Below, piece after piece: positions 13,169-25,817 of a stretch of 64,000 nucleotides of DNA. Source of the stretch: Armillaria gallica (taxonomy: Eukaryota; Basidiomycota; Agaricomycetes; Agaricales; Physalacriaceae); assembly GCA_037576215.1 (NCBI GenBank), contig JBANDB010000008.1, positions 992,001-1,056,000 on the forward strand, given 5' to 3'. Both the position numbers and the translations under genes were made by a program. The notes under the pieces are model-generated. The model was not told the DNA's origin and did not search any database. It was given only the letters and a program-made list of their open reading frames with translations. Each line of letters opens with the position of its first letter. The stretch's first letter is position 1.

Positions 13169-15193
13169 ATGCTTAGAGCGTTGAGAAGCAGCAGGCCTGT
13201 TTTCTACGTCAAGACCAAGTCCATCAACCGCTTTTCTCCGATACAATTTACTCGTCGCAATATGGCCTCAACCGTTGACGACACCTCTGACCGGACTTTC
13301 AAGAGCCTCTCTATCTCTGCGGTGTCCAAATCTGCTATAAAGCATGAGTATGTCGTTGAAAATTTTATTTATGTACAAGCTCAATATTTCACTTAGATTC
13401 ATGACCAAGGTTCAAGGTTAGCGTCGGAACTTAACTCGACACAGGCCTTCTCTCATTAGTAGTATCATGAACAGCCGAAACAATCGACGTGCGTGTTCTG
13501 GTGATTTCATGGAACTCTTTTTGCTAAAACTTGTGCATAGCATGCACTGACTGGTCAAGATCTTCTCGTACAAGCCCGAACCGGGACCGGTAGATCATCA
13601 TCCTCATTCCTGCAAACATATGTTAACGTGTACAAGGGAAAACGTTGGCCTTCTTGCTTCCTGCTATCGAGACTTTATCAAAGAACAAGTCTCGCAAAGG
13701 AGTTTCAATTTTGGTGCTCTCACCGACTAGGGAATTGGCGATTCAGGTGCGATATCGTCGAGTTCTGTTTGCATGCGATATCGGGAGCTCAATACTTCTT
13801 GTTGTCCTTCTCAGATTGCTAGAGAAGCAGAGACCCTTGCCCACCCTCACGGCTTGAAAGTTTTCACCGTATATGGTGGCAACAAGTAAGTGTTAACTAT
13901 ATTCTGCGAGTCCGCTCCTCATGCATACTAGTCCTCGAGCAGAGCTTTCTAAATTCAATAGCCAGGGCTGTGATATCCTCATAGCGACTCCTGGACGGCT
14001 GGCTGATCACTTGGAAAACCACGGTTTCCATCGGCATCTCTCCGACCTCAAGGTCTACATCTTGGACGAGGTCGATCGGTTGTTGGATGTTGGCTTTAAG
14101 CCGCAGTTGGACCAAATTCAGAAGTACCTGCCTAACACCCCCAGACAGACACTTCACTTCTCTGCCACGATAAGTAAGGACGTCCAACAGGTCAGTTGCA
14201 TCTTTACTCGCCGATGCTGTGACACTCAAGCTTGTCTAGGTTGCCAAATCACAGCTGAGAGCGGGTTTCAAATTCGTCAATACCATTCACGAGGATGAAC
14301 GAGCTACTCACGAACACGGTACGTTCTCAGCGGTTCGATTCTTATTTATTTTACTTACGCGAAACTTCTACAGTCGAGCAGTCTCATATAATTGCCCCCT
14401 TCTCACACCACCTTCCAACTCTACTTCACCTAATTAAAGAAGATCAAGATATGCACAAAGGCTCATCAAAGCAGGTCGTCTTTTTCCCTACTGCCCGCCA
14501 CGTCGATGCCGCGTTCCATGCACTATCAAACATCAACGGTCTTCCAACGCTCACTTCAATGCACTCCCGACTGACTCAAAAGGCGCGCGAACGCAGCTCT
14601 GACAAGTTCCGCGCTGAGCGCAGCGCAATTCTGCTTTGTTCTGATGTAGCAGCTAGAGGTGTTGATTTTCCCGGGTAACAACTTCCATTCACCTCATGAT
14701 GCCAAATTTTTGACGTTTTTCTTCAAGGGTTACCGCTGTCTTCCAAGTTGGCCTCCCTGTGAACGGGGAGCAATACATTCATCGTTTAGGCAGAACAGCT
14801 AGGGCTGGCGCGGCCGGTCGCGGTACTTTGATTCTCGACCCTGATGAACAGGCTTTTCTCAGTCAGCGCGCGCTGCAAGGAATCTCTATCCCTAAAAAGG
14901 AGTCGCTTACCACAGAGATGATAGAGTCTCTACGAGTGGTCACAAACGAGGCTCTGGTCAAAATAGATGATAAGGTCAAGGAGCAGGCTTACAAGGCCTG
15001 GCTGGGATACTACAACTCAAACCTTAAGACAACAAAATGGAATAAGGTGGAACTGGTGAACAAAGCGACACTCTATGCCCAGGAGTGTCTGGGATGGACA
15101 AGTGCCCTTCCTCCACTGATCGAGGCTAGAACAGTTGGTATGATGCACTTGAAAAACGTTCCGGGGTTGAATATAGGGCGTAGAGCTCCTTAA
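13169..15193 (+). CDS. DEAD-box RNA helicase, mitochondrial MSS116-like
   Basis: An ATP-dependent RNA helicase, probably acting in mitochondrial intron splicing or translation, given the Arg- and Ser-rich, acid-poor N-terminus ([18 protein letters not shown]). After splicing, the core motifs are in order: [15 protein letters not shown] (motif I, spread over 13550-13650), SPTRELAIQ (Ia), ATPGRL (13985-14000), LDEVDRLLD (II, 14065-14076), HFSATIS (III), [18 protein letters not shown] (IV), [12 protein letters not shown] (V) and [10 protein letters not shown] (VI). Motif II reads DEVD instead of DEAD. About nine introns of 45-75 nt are present and all junctions keep frame. The C-terminal extension after motif VI, about 130 residues, is typical of MSS116-type proteins. 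Two start codons (13169 and MASTV at 13261) could give mitochondrial and cytosolic forms. Confidence 0.92.
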
Positions 15194-15444
15194 TGTATCC
15201 ATAAACTTACATCAACCTCACTCAGTCGATACGCAATCTGTATATCATTATTCTGTAGACGATAGATCTAATAGACATATATTGGGTATTTATAGTAAGT
15301 TGATAAATTATTTTAGGTTGTGCAGTGCTGTACCAAGCCAGGCCAAATCTAATCGGCAAGGAAGGCTAGTGCAACTGCGGGTCGAGGTGTTATGCGACAG
15401 TTAAACGGCTTGATATGCCTGTAGATTTAGCTCGTCAGGCGGTG

Positions 15445-17341
15445 TCAAAGATAGCCAAAGGTCATGACATACGAGACTGTCGCGTTGGACCATTCGATCT
15501 GCGGCTCTATCTCCCGCTTCTGTGCGTCTAATGCTTTGCTAATGTTGAAGGAAGCCAGAATGTTAGAGATATTTAGAAAGAGAGACAGCTCGGCTAGATG
15601 AGCGCCTGCGAAGTGAGAGAAAGATAAGAGTTTGAATGATATACTTTGATAGCCGCGAATTGCTCACCAGGACACGCTCTACGACCGAAACCCCACGCGA
15701 ACTTGTATGGGTCTGTCTCAGGATGCGATCCCATGTGCCGCTCCGGTCTGAAAGTATGTGGGTCAGGATATAGCTCAGGATCGTGCGTAATTCCCCTGTA
15801 AATACGACTGAGGATCTCTGAGAAGACGTGACAGGAAATCAATTTACGAACCATATGTTTGCGATGACGGTGGCGCCCTTGGGAATATGATACCCAGAGT
15901 ACACATCATCCTCCTTGACACGATGACGAAGGCCTGTGGATAGGTATCAGAATGATGCACGCAAATAAGGTAGAGGAGGACCCACCTAAAGGTGCGACTG
16001 GTCCCCATCGAATGATTTCTTTGATGAGAGCGCTAATGAAAGGCAAGCAACCTCTGTCATCCAGCGTAGGTAGACGGTCGCTTCCAACGACTTCTTCTAT
16101 TTCAGCTTGAGCATGAGCTTGTACCTCGGGGTACATTGTCATGAGGTAAAAGAAAGACGTCATTACAGATACAGTCTACGAAAATCGTGAGAGTTCTGAT
16201 AACCGAGCGTGCAGATAAATAGCGCTTACGGTATCTGCACCTCCGATATAAAGTGCTGCGCTACACCATTTGATAGCTTCCTCTTCTTCTTCGCCAGGTG
16301 CATTGTGACCCTCGCGTTGTAGGAAGTGGGAAACGAATGAGTCGTTGTGATTGCCAGAAGCCTGTCGGATTTCGCGTCAGCAATTGCATCGAAAAGGTCG
16401 ATGCAGAGACGAACAATGAGTTTCTTCGCCCAATTGTACGTGAAAGATTCAACATCCATCGATTTATGTTCCCGAGCAATTCGCTTGAAGTCGACGAAGG
16501 GGAACCATTCTGGCAGATATTGCACTAGAGTCAAGAAAATCTAAGTAACAACAGTGAAAGCAGACCAGAAAATGCTCACAATATGGGAAGAAGTCTACTA
16601 GGTAGGGACGACTCAGACGCTTCTCGGTTTCCTGGAAGAAATTTTCGATGCGATCAATGAAGTCGTCGCTACCGGACGACACTTCGTAGCCGTAGGCAAC
16701 TTTCAGGACCATTCCCGCCGCATTCCTGTTTGAAAGGTGAGATTCGCCCGTCAGATCTGATGCCGATTGCAAAGAAACTCACCTCCTCAGATGAGAGATA
16801 AAGTTTTCCGGCGTCTCGGATAGGTTCTTGAGCAGGGTGTTGAGCTCGTGCTCTTGGATTGGCCTATAGGTACGCGTGATGCGAGGGTTCAGACCTGAAT
16901 GGAGCATCTTGCGATACGACCGGAATCGAGGGTGGTCATAGGGGATATGGAAGGCACTACGAGCACGACCGGCTAAAGCGCCCATCACCCAGACAGGCCG
17001 ATCAGAGTATAGCGCTGAACGAGATTCCAACAGATCTGTTGCAGCTTTTCCGGTGTTCAGAATGATAGTTGTCTGTCCAAAATAGCGGAGATGGGTAAGA
17101 GGACCTAGAAACGGTGAGTCTTCGAAGACCTCTACATAGGTGCATACATACCGTAAAGCTTCGCCCAAGAAGCATATGTCTTCCATGGGTGAATTACAGG
17201 CAGCTGGAAATAGTTGCCTGCCCAAAGCCATTTGGGAGGTCCTGGGGGCAAAGGAAACCTGGACACTTTGTTCGCGTATTTGTACGCGATGAAGGAGACA
17301 ACAGCGAGGAGGAAGATACAGGGAAAGGCGAAACTAGGCAT
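15445..17341 (-). CDS. Cytochrome P450 monooxygenase, O-methylsterigmatocystin oxidoreductase-like
   Basis: A membrane-anchored haem monooxygenase of the ER; the substrate is unknown. The N-terminal anchor [17 protein letters not shown] is followed by the proline hinge [10 protein letters not shown]. Further motifs are the I-helix IGGADT (about 16240), ExxR in IKEIIRW (about 16010), FRPERHMG, and the haem loop [15 protein letters not shown], where an intron splits CPG from AHLAE (Cys at 15672-15674). The tail [17 protein letters not shown] ends at a stop at 15445-15447. Length is near 500 residues over about ten exons and all junctions are in phase. Basidiomycete genomes hold many relatives with this motif set. 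No biosynthetic cluster genes stand next to it, so a role in secondary metabolism or detoxification is open. Confidence 0.93.
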
Positions 17342-18812
17342 CTTGAAAAGGCTTCAGAGCTGATCTGGAGATGGGGGGATAGCAACAGATAGAAACTCTG
17401 GTATTTATAGCCGCAAATCGTCCTCGAAAATCGCGTGTCGACCATAATGACAGAATGGTGACTTCGTGCAGGTGAGCAATACCGACTTGTGCGTTGCAAC
17501 GTTTCCGTGGGTTTGAACGCCATGGCCTCCCATGCTGGCAGTTCCTCGTGATCCGTTCGTTATTCGAGACGTACTATCTCGGACTTGGTGCCTTGGCGCA
17601 TATCTACCGGTGCAAGCTGTACTCGTCACCGGTACAGGGTCATAGCTGAGTCTGTCTCTCCCAATCAAGCGCAAAGTTTACTTGATCAATTACAAACCCT
17701 ATGAGAAATAGCTCGGGTAGCTCAATGATAGCAGCCTCGCCGTGTTTCGTTCCGTTTCACTTAACGTTGTTCCAAGCGAGGTTTTAGTGATGACGAAGGT
17801 TGGTGATGAAGAAGGCTGAGAACCGCGGGATCGTACGTTGGCCCGTTACGTGCTCGGAGTAAGCGGCAGTTCGGACGGTCAAGCTAATATTGGCCCGCCA
17901 GTAACACCTCTGTACCGTCGCGTATGCTGATCCGAGTTGTAACTAGAGCCGAGGAAGAGAGAAGGGATGCAAAGAAGCATCAAGGGAAACCGGTTACGGA
18001 CGTGAATACCGGTTAACGATGATGTCACTTCGAATCAAACAGCACCCACAAGACCTCGCTACGAGCAGGCCGACAACAGCAATGTCCATTGACCAGGACT
18101 CGGCCATGATGTATTCGTTAATCTGTCCAGCCTGTCAGAAAAGAACATCGAGATGAACCATTTGATATCACATAGAATACGAATTCATCATCACCGCTAC
18201 CACAGGGTGTAATTAATTTGATCCTGAGAGTTCACCGACACACGGCTGCAATTCTTCTCCGAGGACAGATGTTTATAGACATTCCGCATTCGATGGAGTA
18301 CGAAAGACCAGATCGTGCCACGGGGCGGACATTGTGGTCGGTATGCGTCACAGGCAGGTCATTTAAGCCTCGTTTTCTCCCTTCTCATGCCTTGATGCTA
18401 TGGAGGATTGATCATGAGACTATCCGGCGACTTTGATTTTGACGTGAAAGTCTCTGGTCGGATATAACGCTTCTCGTCGCGCCTTCGCAGACGCCATCCG
18501 ATATTGTAGCAAGGTGTGCTTCTGGCACTAGCATGTACCGGCTCGAAGAAGCCGAAAGGGCAGGCTGTTTTTATCAGTACTCGTTACTAAGTATCACGAA
18601 CCGGTAACAGAAACTACCTTCATGTAAAAAGGAAAAGAGGTCGGGGCATTCATTCTCGCGGTGGCAAAAGGGAGTGCTTACGAACAGCCCGACTGAAGTA
18701 ATCCCCTTCGAAACGTTTTGATACACGAGAACAGATTCAATGTTGTTTTCAAGAGCATGATAAGTATGAGCAGTAATTATCGTCCAGAAAATAAGTATAA
18801 TAAACATACATG
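17342..18812. other. Intergenic region between P450 and CDC7
   Basis: About 1.5 kb with no convincing gene. A 90-codon minus frame at 18574-18846 begins with a hydrophobic stretch but overlaps the CDC7 end and lacks any family resemblance. The CDC7 3' flank and the P450 promoter are included. Confidence 0.5.
17401..17410 (-). promoter_or_regulatory. TATA-like box of the P450 gene
   Basis: On the minus strand this reads CTATAAATAC, about 60 bp upstream of the P450 ATG, a usual fungal distance. Support is positional only. Confidence 0.4.
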
Positions 18813-21012
18813 CTAGAGAAACACCAAGTCTTGATGAAACTCGCAAGGTTGGTTTCCAATGGCTAAACCCTGCCCATGTTCCAGTAGCTTCATAGTCTGT
18901 CCCTTTTCGGTTTCGATGACCACACTAGGCTGCTCCGTCACACCATCTATCCTATGAAGATGCGCGCAGACTCCCTCACCAAAAGGGTGGGGAAAGAACC
19001 CGTCGTCGCCCACGCTTTCGGCCAGAAAGGGATGGTATAAGGCATCACGCGGTGTTATTCGATGGACCGCTTCGGGGTGCAGTAGGTTTTCGAGAAGGTC
19101 AAATGCATTGTCAAGGTCCTGACGATGCTCTTCTTCTGACGTTGGCGTGTCCGCGTGCGGGTAGAAATCAGGATTAGGCTGAGGCGGTATATCAATTTCA
19201 GGATTCTGTTTCTCGCAGAATTCACGCCATGTCATGCCCGTGCCCGTCACAGAAGGAACATTCGTAGAAAATGTTCGATCCGTTGGAACATTAGACCGGG
19301 GTATTTTGGGGTGAATAAGGAAGAACTTACTGTGCAGTGTCGCAACCTTTTCCATGCGTTTCGAGCCGATGATTGAGGCGATTTCCATCAAGGCCTCGAC
19401 ATCATCATTTGACTGGAACAACGGGAACTTCTTTGTGAGGAAGAAGAGAAGTATCGATCCGGCGGACCAGACGTCGATTCCTGCGAGCAGATGAGAATCC
19501 GGATTATGACTATCATACATAAACCTACCGCCCGATTGATTTCCGCACTTTAACAATACTTCGGGAGCTCTAAACCCCCGAGTGCCCGCTCTGTTTGCTT
19601 TCGAAACAGGCCTGGAGCAAATGTAATGGAAGGAGCGTGATAATGAGGAGCAATTACGCACCGGGTATCGTTTTGGGGATATCCCACTCGGTCCGAAGGC
19701 CAATGGTTCTTCGCTCTCGCCTCACGCTGCATTTTTTTGATGTGTTCTGCGTCGTATTCGTTCCGTGCTCGTAAACGACCATGAGGATGGGAAGGCGAAG
19801 CTGGCAAATGCAGACATAGGCCAGGCACAGTCACATTCATGCGCTGCAAAGGTGTCAGCATCGAATTATGAGTACAGTTAAGAAATCACGAACGGATGCT
19901 AGACCGAAATCACAAAGAGTACCCATTCCCGTTCGCGGGTCGAACAGAAAATTCGCAGGTTTCACATCTCGATGGATAATCTGTCGGGCGTGGATGTCTC
20001 GCAATGCACGCATCAAACAACGGAAGTAGGCCTTAATGCCTTCCATAGTTATAGAACAAAAAAAGTCCTGGAGAAGGGTCAGCAAGAAGACGCGAATATC
20101 GGCCTTCACGTACTCGGAAGTCCTCGTTCCTCTGGTATGGCATAATAGCGACTACCTGATCCTTCTCTCGAAAGGCCGTTATGAGCTGGACACATGTCTG
20201 CACCCTCTACAATCCTCCAGAACCGATATTTCGTTCTTGATTCGCTCCGGACTGCTTGTCACGTATATCCGCTTAATAGCAACGAAAACTTTGCTCCCTG
20301 GTTCGCGGGTCACCGACTGAGGATGGGCCGATGATCCAGGCGGATGGGGACACTGCCAAGGGCGATTGTCCCATTTGTCGTAGAAAAGGTCGACAGCCTT
20401 GTATACTGAGGAGAAGGTCCCAGTGCCTAGTCGATCCACTAGACGGTAGCTCTCTTCGAGTTCGGGAACGGCGTCTTCCAGATCCCGGATTTCCTCAAGA
20501 ATCTCTTGCCTGTCCTCCTCGCTCTTCGACAGTATGGTGAATTCTTCGTCAGAGTCGTTGGTGTGTGAACTCTGGTTATCATTGTCCTCGTCATCCCGTT
20601 CTTCCTGCTCTTCACTGCCCTCCTCATTGAACGATACCTGATCCACCTCTTCCTCGAATTCCATCGGTTCATCCCTCAGCGCAAGTGGATCGTCGCTATC
20701 CATGTCGTCGTCCAAATCCACCATATTATTGTTCACGTTCGTCGTTACTTCAGCAGCCTTCCGACCGTATTTCTGCTTCACCTTGGATATAACGGGTGTC
20801 ACTTGAGCGAGATGTCCCCAGTAGGCATGCATGTCATCCTTCGGTGCATAACCTGAGATCTGGTCCTCGGACGACGGCGAAGGGTCTTCCTCCGCTGCGA
20901 CTTGCCGGGCTCGAGCTTCGTTGAGGACCCGGCGATAACGTGCGTTTCGAGGGTCAGATGATGCAGCCTCAAGTGGGTTGGATGAATGCTGAGAGATAAG
21001 AAGGGTGGCCAT
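18813..21012 (-). CDS. CDC7: CDC7/Hsk1-type kinase (DDK catalytic subunit)
   Basis: With its Dbf4 partner this kinase phosphorylates MCM to fire replication origins in the nucleus. The N-terminus is a 200-residue acidic extension. The kinase domain follows: glycine loop DRLGTGTFSSVYKA, Lys in VFVAIKRI, catalytic loop IHRDVKPANFLFD, CDFGLA, then the CDC7-type insert HPHGRLRARNEYDAEHIK, and NRAGTRGFRAPEVLLKC, GIDVWSAGSILLFFLT and NDDVEALMEIASIIG. The stop is at 18813. A start at 21024 would add four residues. Frame slips once at 20188-20189: HVSQLITAF needs GGG (CCC on the coding strand) where GG is present. Because CDC7 should be essential and single-copy, this is probably a sequence error. 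A 51-nt stretch at 19281-19331 has a strong donor but no acceptor and is read through in frame. Confidence 0.93.
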
Positions 21013-22275
21013 TGCCACGGTCAAAGCAGAGTGGCGCGTCGACGACGCGGCCGCTAGAATTTGAAATGAACGCTGTTTGCTTTCAGTCGCGTGATAGTCA
21101 CGTGCACTTCGCGTCCATGACTTTGAAGTCTACCCGGCCCACGGACAAGTTACAACCCACGGAACTCCTCCAGGCTTCATCGACTGCGAAAACCGTGCGA
21201 TATGCTTGACGTGTGCAGACCTTATCGATTATCGGACATGATCTATCTGCTCCCTACGAGTTTCTGCTTCACCTGCGACAATAGGACCTCCGCGGTGTCA
21301 TCTTTACCATCTTGTATTACACTAAAACTCTTCTCCGTGGATCTCAGTGCCAACCTCTAATGTGTATCATCATACATTGGTACTCCGTTTGCCTGGAAGA
21401 AAAGAAAGCATGTTCTAACGGCTTGTCTCCGAGCCTAGGCTCTTCCTGGCGCCACGCATACATAATTAAGCTAGCTGCTATAGACTGACGGTCTTACGTC
21501 TACATCCTTCGAACGACTCATTTTTATACGGGTCATTGACTCTGGTTTATGAGGCTGGGCATGAACATGCAACCTCAACGATGATGAAAGACCGGTCCTC
21601 GCATTCTGCAGCGCTAGATTTTCATCGCCCTCGTTCTTCACGGCCCACGGGCAACACAAAAACTTCCGCGGCGACACAGTGAATGTCGAGAAGGTGTCGA
21701 TATAATACGGGAGATACGATCTAGGGAGATCTCTATCGCTTCGCTCGTCGGTACCGGTGTCCTCGGAAGGCTCCATATCTGCACATTTTGTGAATTACGG
21801 TTTGCCTGACTTCCACAATGTATTGAGACAGTGAAGTCAGCCTCCGAGAGGTAATTTCAATAAGGTTGTATCTCAAGGCGCCGGCGCTAGCTCCTCTTTA
21901 CCAACTAAGAAGTTAAATTTTTATAATTGAATTACAAAACAAGTTCTGCCGCTGCCTTGGGTCTCGCTCTTAGGCATGAATTCGACTTCACCTTGCCCCC
22001 CTTATTATTGGGCGGCCGAGGTACTTATACTTAGAGTGACTTAACAGGTTACTGCTATGCGCTCGCCGTTGATTGTGGATGCAACAATTCAATAATGGTG
22101 TGGTACAAAAATAAAAACGGCGCCAAAGAGGTTCATCAACAATCAATGATCACCGTTTATGATCTAACTTTTAAGAGAGAATTTAGAAACTCAGGAATTC
22201 CAAATCATTGATGATTTTGATCGATATTGATGATACATTTAAATTCAGACTTTAGAAAATAATGTAAAAATTGAA
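21013..22275. other. Intergenic region, CDC7 to tRNA-Arg
   Basis: About 1.26 kb. The first part is the CDC7 promoter. The middle has short frames without likeness to known proteins. The last 300 bp are AT-rich, with several overlapping short inverted matches such as ATCATTGATGATTTTGATCGAT near 22203, but no structure I can name. Confidence 0.45.
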
Positions 22276-22359
22276 TGACCACCGCAGGACTCGAACCTGC
22301 AACCTTTTGGTACCGTTCAGCAATCGAAGCCAAACGCGCTACCATTGCGCTAGGTAGCC
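22276..22359 (-). tRNA. tRNA-Arg (anticodon TCG) with 12-nt intron
   Basis: On the minus strand the 5' acceptor strand GGCTACC pairs with GGTGGTC at the 3' end (two G-U pairs). The D arm is GCGC-AATGGTA-GCGC, the anticodon stem TTTGG/CCAAA, and the T arm GCAGG-TTCGAGT-CCTGC, followed by discriminator A. The anticodon loop is CT-TCG-A, then TTGCTGAACGGT as an intron at the canonical 37/38 position, then A. Mature length is 72 nt before CCA. The B box GGTTCGAGTCC is perfect. Confidence 0.9.
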
Positions 22360-22465
22360 ATTACTTATTCATTAGCTCTTTATTTGATAGGTTACTGGGT
22401 GGTTTACAAATCGAAGCCGCGTTCAGCTTGTTCTCTCCTTATATTACTTACCTTCATCTTCCACC

Positions 22466-23119
22466 ATGGCTTTGAACTGCGCGATGATTGATGAACAACG
22501 CAACCCCGTCCCCCTTCCTCATGAAATGATCGTAACAAGCATCGACTCAGGCGTCGATCTAACTGTGAAAGTTCCACCTTCCGTTCCTTCAGGTTTCGGT
22601 GGATCACTCAAGGCTACGGGTCGACTCTGGGTTACTGACCAAAGGGTAAGTACACTATACGTTTCACTACACCCATTTGACTTTATATTATTGCAGCTCT
22701 TGTTCGTATCTAACCCGCAATCATCCTTCGAATCCCTGTCCGTCCCCTTACACTCTATCCTCTCTACCAAGTTCCTGCAACCTGCCTTCGGAGCAAACTA
22801 CCTCGTCTTCGAAGCTAAGCCTGCACCGGACGGGGGTCTAACGACAGGAACCGAGGTGGAGGTGCGGTTCAAGGGCCAAGCCATGTTCCAGTTCGTGGCG
22901 CTCTTGGAGAAGACAAGGGAGAGAGCGATCTATATGAAGCGACAGGCTGTGCAAGATGAGGATACTTTGCGTGCGTGAACCTTCGTTGTTCGTTCATACC
23001 AAGGTGGCTAATGTGTCGATATAGCGAGGTACGACTCTCCCGCTCAGTCTAGCTCTGTAATTTTGCCCAGCCACGACGCTACGGTCCCGGCAGAGAACCC
23101 GCCGGCATATGGCGCATAA
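22466..23119 (+). CDS. WBP2-like GRAM-domain protein with C-terminal PPxY motif
   Basis: Related to animal WW-domain-binding protein 2: a GRAM/PH-like lipid- or protein-binding domain plus a short ligand for WW domains. Three exons (22466-22645, 22697-22970, 23025-23119) total 549 nt, giving 182 residues, fully in frame. Visible blocks are LKATGRLWVTDQRLLFVSN, SVPLHSI, QPAFGANYLVFEAKPAPDGG and VEVRFKGQAMFQFVALLEK. The protein ends AENPPAYGA, so a PPxY motif lies four residues from the end, a layout shared with the family. A partner could be a NEDD4/Rsp5-type ubiquitin ligase; that is inference. Confidence 0.85.
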
Positions 23120-23354
23120 TGGTCATCTGCATCAATTCTTTATCGTAGTTGCTATGGGCTCAAAGGGAAGAATGGGCAGCGTTGCTAGTCCAGTGGAATA
23201 CAATTGTACTACTTAGTAGCAGTGTTGTAGATTTACTTGTAAACATATGCTTTTTATGCCGTCAACCGTTATTGCAGATAGTATATGCGCCCAGCAAGCA
23301 CTCATTGCATACGCTCGCGGGTCCTTTTTGGCACATAGATACTGAAGCCTACTA

Positions 23355-25817
23355 TTACAGGACATACCTAAAATCTCGATTCTGCTTGTCCGTCAGATCC
23401 AAAAACTCCTGTGAAGCCGTTTGAAAGCACGGAAAGTACATACCAAAATCGACATACCTTGTTGACGCGAACCTTCTCCATAACGCCGTTCTCTTTCAAC
23501 CGCTCAATGTATACATCAGCATAGGTAGTATCTACAGGCTCGGCGTCCCTGCGTCGATTTTCAGTAGATAGCATATATCGAATCCCGAGCAGTGTCAGAA
23601 TCCGAAAAACGACGCAAACTCCCATGATTGCCCAGGGTACGCGATTGCTAGTTCCAGACGCTCATCAACACGGAAAGGAAAGGCCACTACAAGCCTATAG
23701 GACACGCACCGAGGTTTGTACTTCTCTGCCCACATTAAAGGACCTACCGCATTGCCGATACAATATGCGGATAGTATGATCGCATTGGCGGTTATTCTCT
23801 TCGTGTGTCCCGCCGTAGTGCTCGACAGCCAAGAAAGGGAAAGAACTGCAACAGTCTTAAAAGCGGTGGTGAGCAGATGATTCAGACTTACCAAAGGCGG
23901 TGAATCCGAGGTCTATATTATCGATAAGCGGTGGCACTGGTACAGATAGAACAGCAGGGCATCTCACCAGCGAAGAACAAAGTCAGTAATAACCAAGTCT
24001 ATTATCCCAGTTAGAAAGAGCATCAAAAACACAGCAGCGAGATTGGGTATCAGGTATATCACACCGACCCATGCCCGGCTGTTGGGTATCCGCGCTGCTA
24101 TGGCCGTGCCGCTCCAAACCGCCAATATCGCTACAGCACCGGGAACACAGCCCAGGAGAGTTGTTTCAAGGTCGGAGAAACCAAACGACGAGATGATTAT
24201 CTGTCGCTGATTGACAAGCGAGTTCGGGATGTCGGCTAACACAGAGAAAAGAGCGAATAGCCATATTTTGACGTCCGTTAGGGCTCTATCATCCTAGTGG
24301 TATGCACGTCAGAAGGAACAGGACAGGATACAAGGGCGGGCATTTCGCACTGCTCTTTTTTGAAATGTTTGTTCTCGACACCTGTTTGATTTTCCTGTTA
24401 GAGAAGAGGTCATTTTAACCAGGAGAGAATATGCATAATAATCGAATGACCTTTATCCGTTGAACTGCAGAGGAGCGTTCCTCTGGGGTAAGGAACCACG
24501 CGTTCGTAGGAGAATCTGGAAAGAGGAACCTGGATTGAACATCAGCTTCTCTAGATTACGAGGTGAAAGTAAAGTACCAGAAAATTATCGCAGTCACCAT
24601 GGTCAATATGCCCAGAATTATCATAAGCCTAGGTTAGACCAATTATTAGGCTATAAAAATGGATAGATGAAAAGGCCACGTACCATTGCCAAGCTTGCAA
24701 TGTATTGGTTTTCATATGCAAGGTCCCGAAGCTAATGAATCCTGAGATTATTTGTGCTAACACCAAATAGTTAACTTAGGCCGATAGGAAAGAACACAAA
24801 CATACCTGTACCGTTCATCAAGACTGCACAAGGAGTCAGCAAATACAATGCTACGCAGGATAGCTATTCAATATACGCTCACACCAGTACCCGACTCTCA
24901 AAGTCTGCTCCGTTCGCGTATAGAACATGGAGGTGACAATCATAAATCCCGCCGTGATACTACCTTCACATATACCCAGGATCAATCGGACGATGAAGAG
25001 GCCAGCGAAATTTTTGCATGCTGCGTGCAAACATAATGCTATGGCCCAGGCGAAGATGTTGAAGCTACGAGAAACTATGTCACCCAGTATGACAGCTATT
25101 TCGGAGAGCGACATACCTCAGCCATTTTCCAACGGGCAGGCGTTGCAGACACAGATTCTGCGGGAACTCGAAAACGAGATAGCCGAGATAAAAAATGGTA
25201 CCGAGCCTGAGGTCTTCACTAAGCGGATACTATGAATATTGAATTGGGCGTCAAACCAGTTATATCTTCACCGATGAATTGAGTAGGACAGCGTTAAAGG
25301 TATGGTATCAGACTCACTGGTCGGTGCTTAGATGTGTATCCTCACTAAGCGCGAGGTCTAATATAGGCCACAATGGGGTACAGATCGTGGCTTACAGGAG
25401 CCCGAGGACAGCGGCATTTCCCAACGTAGCTTTATCCATATATTGGATTCTAGGCAACAACAGGTAGCATGAACGCAACGACCAGCCAATAGCCATTGTC
25501 ACTTACGCATACAGTACTATTGCATTTGGGCATTGCTATCATAGTTCTGGGCCTGTCCGTAGAGACGAGACTCACTGCACATCAGAGGAACGATATGGAG
25601 ATCGATTTTCCTCCTATTATGCTCCAACGTGAGATACCGTCGGAGAGGCACTGAACATAATGACGTACCTGATTCTTGTCGCCTCAGAACGGCTCAAGTG
25701 CCCGGTTTTTCCTATCACGAGCACCGCCCCAGTATCTACTTGATTAGCAGAGACCTCCATGAGATGCGGATTAATCTTTTTTTCGGTCGAGATTTTTTCA
25801 TCGCTTGCCGACGCCAT
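23355..25817 (-). CDS. DAL5/allantoate-permease-type major facilitator transporter
   Basis: A plasma-membrane symporter for allantoate, ureidosuccinate, vitamins or similar organic anions. The N-terminus is polar; then RRKIDLHIVPLM opens TM1. Later landmarks are MDKATLGNAAVLG, GTIFYLGYLVFEFPQN, NIFAWAIALCLHAACKNFAGLF, RLILGICEGSITAGFMIVTSMFY, the central loop with LTDVKIWLFALFSVLADIPNSL, NQRQIIISSFGF, ARIPNSRAWVGVIYLIPN, STTAGHTKRITANAIILSAYC and the tail EFLDLTDKQNRDFRYVL, stop at 23355. At least ten short introns are present. Two one-base losses are evident, at 24015-24017 (NWDNR) and 23991-23992 (LGLLLTLFFAG). The reading frame around 25180-25260 (between THLSTDQ and GTIFY) could not be spliced cleanly. 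The family is sure, intactness is not. Confidence 0.85.

Noticed and set aside
15630..15690. Apparent frameshift in the P450 after [10 protein letters not shown]
   Set aside because: GEQFAAIK is intronic: splicing from GTGAGC directly after CCTG gives CPGAHLAE in frame, so the gene is intact.
18574..18846. Minus-strand 90-codon frame with hydrophobic start
   Set aside because: It overlaps the CDC7 C-terminus in another frame and shows no homology; the hydrophobic start is probably chance.
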